Part shown: positions 57,071 to 64,000 of the stretch, in pieces
Numbering within the stretch: the first letter of the stretch is position 1
How the letters are laid out: every line of letters starts with the position of its first letter
Assembly (NCBI GenBank): GCA_013399115.1
Contig: VXAA01007177.1
Coordinates: 606,378 to 670,377, forward strand
Source: Anseranas semipalmata
Lineage: Eukaryota; Chordata; Aves; Anseriformes; Anseranatidae
DNA: 64,000 nt
Direction: 5' to 3'
Translations under genes and position numbers: made by a program
Notes under the pieces: generated by a model
The model's database searches: none
What the model was told of the DNA's origin: nothing
The model's input: only the letters and a program-made list of their open reading frames with translations

Positions 57071-57862
57071 TGACCTGGTTTTGGCTGAGATGGAATGAAT
57101 TTTCTTCATAGTGGCTGGTATGGTGCCGTGTTTTGGATTTAGAAGAAAAACAATGCTGGTAACACACCGATGTTAGCTGTTGCAGAGCAGAGCTTACACA
57201 GAGCCAAGGACTTTCCACTTCTCACACCGCCCTGCCAGCGGCGAGGCTGGGGGCGCACAGGGAGCTGGAGGGGACACAGCCAGGACAGCTGACCCAGACT
57301 GGACACAGGGGTGTCCCACACCATAGGATGTCATGCTGAGCAATAACGCTGGGGGAGTTGACTGGGGGAGTGCTGCTGCCTGGGGAGTGGCTGGGCATCG
57401 GTTGCTGGGTGGTGAGCAATTGCGTTGTGCATCACTTGCTTTGTAATACGTATTTTTATTACTATTATCATTAATTTTCCCTTCCTATTCTGCCCTATTA
57501 AACTATCTTTATTTCAGGCCAGGAGTTTTACCTCTTTTTTTCCCCTCTGACTCTCTCCCCAGTCCCAAGGGGGGGGAGTGAGCGAATGGCTGNACTGGGG
57601 GGGTGCTGCTGCCTGGGGAGTGGCTGGGCATCGGTTGCTGGGTGGTGAGCAATTGCGTTGTGCATCACTTGCTTTGTAATACATATTTTTATTACTATTA
57701 TCATTAATTTTCCCTTCCTATTCTGCCCTATTAAACTATCTTTATTTCAGGCCAGGAGTTTTACCTCTTTTTTTCCCCTCTGACTCTCTCCCCAGTCCCA
57801 AGGGGGGGGAGTGAGCGAATGGCTGTGTGGTGCTGAGCTGCCTGCCAGGTTGAACCACAACA
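57071..57862 (+). mobile_element. Solo LTR of an avian endogenous retrovirus with 5-base target duplication
   Basis: The LTR runs from TGACCTGGTTTTGGCTGAGA to GGTTGAACCACAACA and follows a bird LTR consensus I recall throughout: GGATGGAATGAATTTTCTTC-like start, TTTTGGATTTAGAAGAAAAA, CTGCCAGCGGCGAGGCTGGG, GGGGACACAGCCAGGACAGC, GATGTCATGCTGAGCAATAA, GGTGGTGAGCAATTGCGTTG, a TATTAAACTATCTTTATTTC poly(A)-signal region, and GGGGGAGTGAGCGAATGGCT. AAAGC flanks it exactly on both sides (57066–57070 and 57863–57867). Five-base duplications are typical of ERVL-type integration. No internal retroviral genes remain, so it is a solo LTR. A 232-base segment is present twice (see the repeat entry), so the original is about 559 bases. 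Confidence 0.85.
57361..57825. repeat. 232-base tandem duplication inside the LTR, joined by one N
   Basis: Copy one is 57361–57592, then N at 57593, then copy two 57594–57825. I count only two differences (AG/GG near the start, and ACG/ACA at about base 101 of each copy). The standard LTR has this segment once. The single N at the junction suggests two overlapping contig ends that were not merged. Confidence 0.85.
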
Positions 57863-59229
57863 AAAGCAATAGACATACTAAGACAGTATGTGGAGTAACT
57901 TGCTGCTTCCTTTGTGCCTCTTCAAACATGAGCTGCAGTTCATTTATTTATTTAATCATTGGTTTGCATGTTTTTCTTCTTATCTGTGATTTGTAGATCA
58001 GTCTCCAAGTTTCAGGGGATTAATTCTCTCTGCTTGGTTCAGGGGATAGTTAATCAAGCATCTATTTAAATAGCAAACTGAAGAATAAAATCTGTATTGC
58101 TTTATCAGCTTAGGAGTAAACAGGGCCTGTGCGTGTCTTATGGAGAGCTGTATAATTTTCCTTGTTAACCTCCTCACTGTTTAGTTTAAAGGAACTTGCC
58201 ACTTTCCATACTACATTCTTTAAGCTGGGAACGTCTCCCCAGCTTGTTCTCATACCTTCATGGTCTTCCAGCAGAACAAGGCTGGCTGCAGCTTGTCTTT
58301 CTTAAATGCTCTGTAGGCTGAGATACAGCAATGTGTGAAGAAGGCAAAAGATTTTACACAAGTGTTTTTTTAATGTTTCTATTTGGAATATAATGTATAT
58401 TATATGGTTATACTGAAGTTTCTAGGAGATCTTTCAACATAGTTGAAGCTGGTGAACCATTAAAAGATGCCACTTCTTCCATGTGCTTTTTAGTTACAGG
58501 AGCTAAGTATTGGTGGAAATGCTATAAACAGAGCTGTAAGCAAACTGATGGACTTGTTAATAGCTCCATCCTGTTTTTCTGTTTCTTTAGTTGCTACAGG
58601 TGCTTTCAGGGTAGATGAGACTTTGTTTTCTGACATCCAAATCAAGCAAAAAGCATGGATTGCACCTTCTTCCAGAAAATGTCCATTTTAATATATCATG
58701 AGAAATCAAAAATGAAAGGGTATGAGCATATTTTTGGTCACAGTAGTTTAATAGTTTAGGTCAATGCTTATCCGACCTCTAGTTTAAAAACCAACAACCA
58801 ACCAACCAAACTTTTTTTTTTTCCACTAGAGACTGTGGTGAGGTTAGCTATGGTAGAGTCAGTTTATTTTTATAGTAGTGTCTAGTTTCCAAAAATCAAG
58901 AAAGATTTTTCTTAATGTTATCCTTTGGCAAAATGCTTAAATTGTAAATTTTATTGCAGTTTTCTGTAGAAACTTAGAACTTGTAGGTTTTTACAGGTTA
59001 GTGTGAGTTTGCTAGCAAGCATGGATTGAAATGTGGGTGCTGCTGCCACTTAAACTAATAATACTGTAGAGGTGCAAGAAGCTAAAAATCAAGATGACGG
59101 ATGTGATTATTAAGCAAGTGTGATGTATTTATATTATAGTTTCTCTTGTTAGAAACCATAATATTCTCAATATTTAGAAAGTAAATTCTCTTGCACTTAA
59201 TCTTTTTTTTTTCTTTTTTTTTCTTGCAG

Positions 59230-59264
59230 TAAATATAGCCCTCGCCCTAGCAGCAAATGATTCG
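59230..59264 (+). CDS. NUBPL: NUBPL exon 3 (helix after the P-loop)
   Basis: A 35-base micro-exon. With the last base of exon 2 it encodes VNIALALAANDS, matching human VNLALALAANDS directly after GKSTTA. The acceptor is TTCTTGCAG and the donor TCG|GTAGGT; it ends in phase 0. The next conserved segment (human SKAIGLLDVDVYGPS, with the catalytic aspartates) was not found before the window ends. Only about a quarter of the roughly 320-residue protein is here. Confidence 0.95.
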
Positions 59265-62200
59265 GTAGGTGAACATCTAATTATCAGCCTTAATGTTAAA
59301 CAAATGTGTGAGTCATAAATAAAATTGTTGCTGCTGTGGGCAGTTACATACATTATATCAAAGTATTTATTCTGGCAGTTAATATCGTTATTTGTTTTTA
59401 TGGACTTTTGAGTTTATGTAAATTTGTTTATATTGTATCAGCACCATGAATGACTCAGCTCCCATCCTTCTTCTGGGTTTGGCTGTGCCCTTTCCACCGT
59501 GTCTCTCTGATTTCAACTGCAATTCTGCAAGGATGTGTAGACATACTAGAGGGTGTTTGTGCAGGTTGGAGACATGTAATAAATAATTAAATTCTATCAC
59601 TTCAGAGCATTGACTTGGAAAAAATACGAGTAACTGCTGGGTGGTGTCCAAAGCATTATTTGTAGCTGTGCAGATTTACTTTTCCAGGAGAAATTAATGT
59701 ATAAAAATATTTTATGTTTAAAGGGCTGGGGGCGGTGGGGGGAGCTGCGTATCTTCCCTGAAGTTTGGAAATGCATTTTTTGAGTAACAAAATATCATCT
59801 CCCAGTTTGCTATTGCAAAACTCAAACTGCAAAATAGACTGTAAATTAGCAATGGGAGCCATTTAATTTTTAAAAACAAGGGGTCTTCATTATGTTCACC
59901 TAGTGCTATAGTACTTCCATCGTGTACATTTATCGCCACATACGTAAACTCAGAAGCAAGTTTGTTCTTGATTTCCTATGGAAGGGTGTATGAAACAGGT
60001 TTAGTACTTGTAAAGCGTTAATTCCAAAATAGCTAGTGAATTAAAAGTGTAGCCTTTAGAAGAGTATTTCACAAAGGTTTTCAGTAAAACTGTTAAAGTA
60101 TGGTGAAAGTTCAGATTTACTGACAATCTTAATGCAAGGGCTGAGAAAGATATGTGAGGAAACATCTTGTTCAGATGAGGCACTACTGTTCAGATTAAAA
60201 TAATCTAGGAATATATATTAAGCATGGCTTTGGAATTTCATCACAGTCAACTTTAATGGGGAGTTATTTGGCTGAATTCTCAAAGGACACTTGGAAAACA
60301 CTTCATAGTTGATGTTGTGTAACATAGAAAATATTTACAAAGTAGTATAAAACAAGGTATTTTCAAATACTTTGACCTGGTAAATGTAGTATCTTTTTTT
60401 TTCTTGTATTGTAAAAGATGAGTAAAATAGAACAGGTAGGAGCGAAGTTTGCATGCATTCTGCACACTTCCTGTAGGAATTTGTAAAAGATTTAAAAAAA
60501 GAAAAATGCATAAAATCAATCATACTTGATAAGAAAGAGTGTTAAAGCTGTTACATGAAGTGCGTGCTGTTTGTAATGGCAACTGATCTTGATATTTCAC
60601 AGTTTTTAATTCTGTGTTTTAAATAGGCTTCTGGAGTAATTTGATTTTGGAGAAAAATCTGTCATCTTGAAAAGCAAAACTGCTTGAATGGTTCCTTCTA
60701 ATTAACTTTTAAAACATGGCATTTGCTATAATACTTTCCCAAAATGAACATAATCCTGCAAGTGGTTCTGTGCTGTGGCATGGTCATTGAGTAGCTCCAT
60801 GGAAACCATGTCTACTAATTGCACATAACTTTCCCTACCAGCTAAAGTGTTTTTAGGATTGTGTCTGATACTGCTTATACATGCAGCTTTGTGTGTTGTG
60901 TAAACTTAGATAAAGCATCTCTTAGTAATTCTGACATACATAAGTTGTGGGATTGTACCCTTTTGTAAGGAGTTAAACATCTGGCTTTAAACATAATAAT
61001 GTGATACACCAGTTCAGTAGCCCACTACAATACTTGTAAAGCTCATAGGTAAGAGACCAGATAGCCAGACCGTAGCCAGATAATTGAAGAGGTTGTTACT
61101 GGAGTTATTTGGCAAAATCAGGGGCTGAGAAATAATTATAAATGAAATTAAGCCAAGAAAGTTAAGTAAATGTAGAATGCACTAGTCTTTTCTGATGTTA
61201 AGATTATATGGTAGTGTGGAATTGGAGGCCGGAGTCTGGTGGGTGTTAATCAATGAAGAGCAGATGAAGTTGCTGTGACTTGCATGAACTGATGGTCATA
61301 ATCTAATAAGCTGCTCTTCATCTGTTCTTCATGTAGTTACAAGTTACAAAACAGGAAAGTAATTTGAACTGAATAAACTCAACTCTGTTTTGTTTGTTTG
61401 TTTAGGCATGGATATCTTTTTAAGATAAAATGATGGCATACATCATGTTTATGTTTAACCTTTGGGCTTGAATTTGCCGGTGTTTTTGTTTGTGCACTCC
61501 CATCAATTTCAGTTCACTAGTTTTGTGAGTTAAAATTGTGAAATGACTATCTCTGGGACCTTGATCCAGGACGGGATTGTTCAGTGCTCTCAGCTGTAGG
61601 GACCCCAGTAATGCTCACTTTTGTTACAGTGAAATAAGTAAAGAGGTTGTCTTCCGGAGTTCAGTGGTGCCTCCTGCTGAAGTTTATAGTGAATTTCTTT
61701 GACCTCAGATATGCAGCCGTGGTCTCTCCATTTTACTGTTAATAACTAATGATTGTGCATCGCCTTCCTGTGGTTTTCTTTCCCTTCATTGCTGTCTTAA
61801 GTTCACCTGTTTCTTAGGAGATGGTAATGAGTGTGTTAGTAGATAAAGGCTTCAGCACCCTCCTGCAACTTCATTACAGTGCTTATGTCTCTTATAAGCA
61901 AAATACAGATTTATAGAAACCGATGCTTGAACATGATGTACTGTTTAAAGCAGAAGAGAAAGGACTTCAGAAGAAAGGTCACCATGACAATAAATGTTTG
62001 TGCTTTGATTCCTTCATTCGTCTGTTTCTGTTACAAATTCAATGTTTGTAACTAGATTTTCAAAGCAAGTAGTATATTGGAGCTAAATGACTTTTAAAAA
62101 CTATGTTGTCTTCTGATCTTTCAAGTGTTCTTTTTCTAAGATTATACAGGTCACAGACTACTGAGAACAACTGTTTTCTGGGGAGGGAGATCTGTGGAAG

Positions 62201-62485
62201 ATGCTTTCAGAGGAGGTTGGATTAGAGTAGATTCTTGCTGCTTTCAGTAACAGCTTTGACACGGTATTGTTGTTTGATAGTGTCATAAGCTGGAAGCAGA
62301 TTAACAATCAAAGCATAAAGGAATTTCTTGTCCTCTTGATAGAAGAAAGCTTCATTCCATCTTCTCTTGAAAGTCTGTTTTATACAGTAAAAAAAAAACA
62401 CTGTTCATATAAATAAGTAGCTTTTTTTTAAAGAAAAAAAAAAAACATGAAAGCTTTTTCAGCTATTACAATGATAGTCCAAAGT

Positions 62486-62596
62486 GTTAAGGAATTGACA
62501 GAGGCTTGGACGTTGTCATTGGCACAGTGTTGTTGGCAGAGTCAGGATTAGAATTCAGGAGTTCAAGTCCTGCATGCTGGTGCTCAGGCTGCTTGG
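62486..62596 (-). mobile_element. MIR-type SINE remnant
   Basis: The plus strand reads GTTAAGGAATTGACAGAGGC, then TTGGCAGAGTCAGGATTAGA, then ATTCAGGAGTTCAAGTCCTG, then GCTGGTGCTCAGGCTGCTTGG-like sequence. This matches the reverse complement of the MIR core, including the segment derived from tRNA box B. Typical ancient amniote copy. Confidence 0.6.
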
Positions 62597-63389
62597 CACG
62601 TTTTTACCCTTATGGTTTCAGAGTAAATAACCCTAAGACAGGATTTCATTTAGATACCTAGACACCATCTCCAAGACAAAGTGGTGGTTTTTTTTTTTTT
62701 TTCCTTTTTTTTGATGCAAGGCCAGGAAGACAAGCAGGGCAGCCTCTTATCCCTTTCTGGATTAGACTTTCGTACCCTGGGTTACCTGTTGTAGATGGAT
62801 TAGTTAAGCATTGTGTAAACCCTTGTGCCTGTACCAAGATCTATAAATCCATACAGTTTTCTTTTTGTGTTAAGAAATAACTTAAAGTTTTACCCTCGTG
62901 TCCTATTTTTAATTGCTTGCTTAGTTGACAGCTGATTTTTTTCATTCTTTTGATGTACCAGCAGTCACTTGTGCTCCCTTAGGAGCACTTGAGAAGAATT
63001 TTTGGGTTTCATGCCAGGACAAATCATACTCAGACTAGAATGACTATGTATGAAAGCTGCCTGGCCAGAGACGATTTATTATAGTAGAAACAAGTTGAAT
63101 TAATAGATGCCAGCAATAATAGGATAGAGATTGCTTGTTTATGAACAGAGTATTTTAGTGAGCAAACACCAGCTGTGCATGACTAAGGATGGCACAAATC
63201 CAGTTTGGAGGCTGCGTGCTTGTGCTGTCACTACGAGGCAAGCTCCCTTGTCAGATTTCCTTTGACTCCCTTTTTCTTTCCAAGGAGATGTACATTTTTT
63301 CACTATAGGGTGAAATGATTTTTGTGTTGCGAAGGACAGAGCAGCAAGCAGTAAAACCACATGGAACGAATTAGGTAAAGTGTAAGCAA

Positions 63390-63715
63390 ATGGCTTCTGC
63401 CCGGAGCAGTCGGGGCACGGGATTAGTAGCAGTTACCGGCTGTAGCCTAACCCAGTGTCAGGGGACTGGGTCGGGCAGACCGGGACCGGCATTTGGGACA
63501 CGTCAGGAGTGGTTCTGCCGTTAGGGAGAGGCCTCTGTTTTCCCGCGTGAACCCCCGGTTGCTGAGCAACGCGGCATGGAAACGGGAGACCGCGGCCGCC
63601 TGCGCGCGGCGGGAGGCAGCCGGCCGGCAGGGGGGGCTGTGCCGCCGGGCGGGCACCTCGGCCGGGGTGCGGGGTGGCGGGGAGCCGCTGCCTGTCACGG
63701 TGCGGATTTAAAGGA
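63390..63715. promoter_or_regulatory. Intronic CpG island with RFX-type X-box in NUBPL intron 3
   Basis: About 320 bases of CpG-dense sequence surrounded by AT-rich intron, roughly 11 kb downstream of the NUBPL promoter. It contains a perfect palindromic X-box at 63558–63570, and an ATG in a strong context (G at -3 and +4) follows at 63576 opening a 71-codon frame. The encoded peptide resembles nothing I know. This may be an alternative or nested promoter on either strand, or an orphan CpG island. No spliced partner exon is visible. Confidence 0.5.
63558..63570. promoter_or_regulatory. Palindromic X-box (RFX binding site candidate)
   Basis: GTTGCTGAGCAAC consists of two exact inverted AGCAAC half-sites with a one-base spacer, inside a CpG island. 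RFX factors bind such inverted half-sites, often in promoters of ciliary and immune genes. Occupancy is inference. Confidence 0.6.
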
Positions 63716-64000
63716 AAAAACGAAAAACGGATCTGTGGATATCTGCCTCCTATACTTAGGTGTGAGCAGTAGGTTTCTCACAGGTGTGTAGCAATTGTAG
63801 CATAGAAATCATGTAGCGCGGGGGAGAGTATGTGAATTACTATTGCGATAACAAAATTATTTCAAAACATTTATTTAATCGAACAACACACGTTCATTTC
63901 AAAAGGACTCAAAAGCCACCCAGCCTGTTTTCTTTACATTCCAGCTTTCTTCTCAAATGTTAGGGTTCTGTAATTAACTTTTGTGTGCGCAGTTCAACAT

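Larger units (their letters stand above)
53730..59229 (+). other. NUBPL: NUBPL intron 2
   Basis: 5,500 bases between GTAAGA and a strong acceptor with a long T tract (TTTTTTTCTTGCAG). It contains the solo LTR at 57071–57862. Otherwise it is AT-rich and I see no further exon. Confidence 0.85.
59265..64000 (+). other. NUBPL: NUBPL intron 3 (partial)
   Basis: At least 4.7 kb, open at the window edge. AT-rich with T-runs, one MIR remnant at 62486–62596 and a compact CpG island at 63390–63715. I found no exon for the next conserved NUBPL segment. Confidence 0.75.

Overview
This window looks like bird nuclear DNA, most likely neoavian, from an assembly with N gaps. Three genes with long introns are recognisable from conserved coding exons. 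Their order and orientation match the vertebrate HEATR5A–DTD2–NUBPL block (human 14q12). The bird assignment rests on a CR1 LINE 3' end, a CR1-type reverse-transcriptase remnant, and two LTRs of families I know from bird genomes.

Layout. Positions 1–18.2 kb hold the 5' part of HEATR5A on the minus strand: coding exons at 6335–6460 (start codon) and 5085–5296, and a CpG island with a 382-base gap at 17.3–18.25 kb as the likely promoter. From 18.3 to 27 kb is AT-rich intergenic DNA with a possible divergent transcript, a MIR remnant and an unassigned repeat block. From 27.1 to 36 kb lies DTD2 on the minus strand: exons at 27117–27442 and 29476–29545, with the first exon missing and probably inside the 136-base gap of the CpG island at 35.7–36.1 kb; a decayed solo LTR lies just downstream of that promoter. 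From 36.1 to 51.4 kb I found no supported gene; mammals carry GPR33 here. From 51.45 kb on come a CR1 reverse-transcriptase fossil, the NUBPL CpG island (89-base gap) and NUBPL exons on the plus strand at 52278–52348 (partial), 53582–53729 and 59230–59264. NUBPL runs off the right end.

The genes are not one pathway. HEATR5A belongs to an AP-1-associated trafficking protein family, DTD2 proofreads aminoacyl-tRNA, and NUBPL is a mitochondrial P-loop protein for complex I assembly. All three promoters are GC-rich and broken by gaps, so exon 1 of each gene is missing or partial.

Best items for a second look: an intronic CpG island in NUBPL at about 63.4–63.7 kb with a perfect palindromic RFX-type X-box; a solo LTR with an exact 5-base target duplication and an internal 232-base duplication joined at a single N, which looks like an assembly error; and the CR1 reverse-transcriptase fossil abutting the NUBPL promoter. 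I saw no convincing new gene system.
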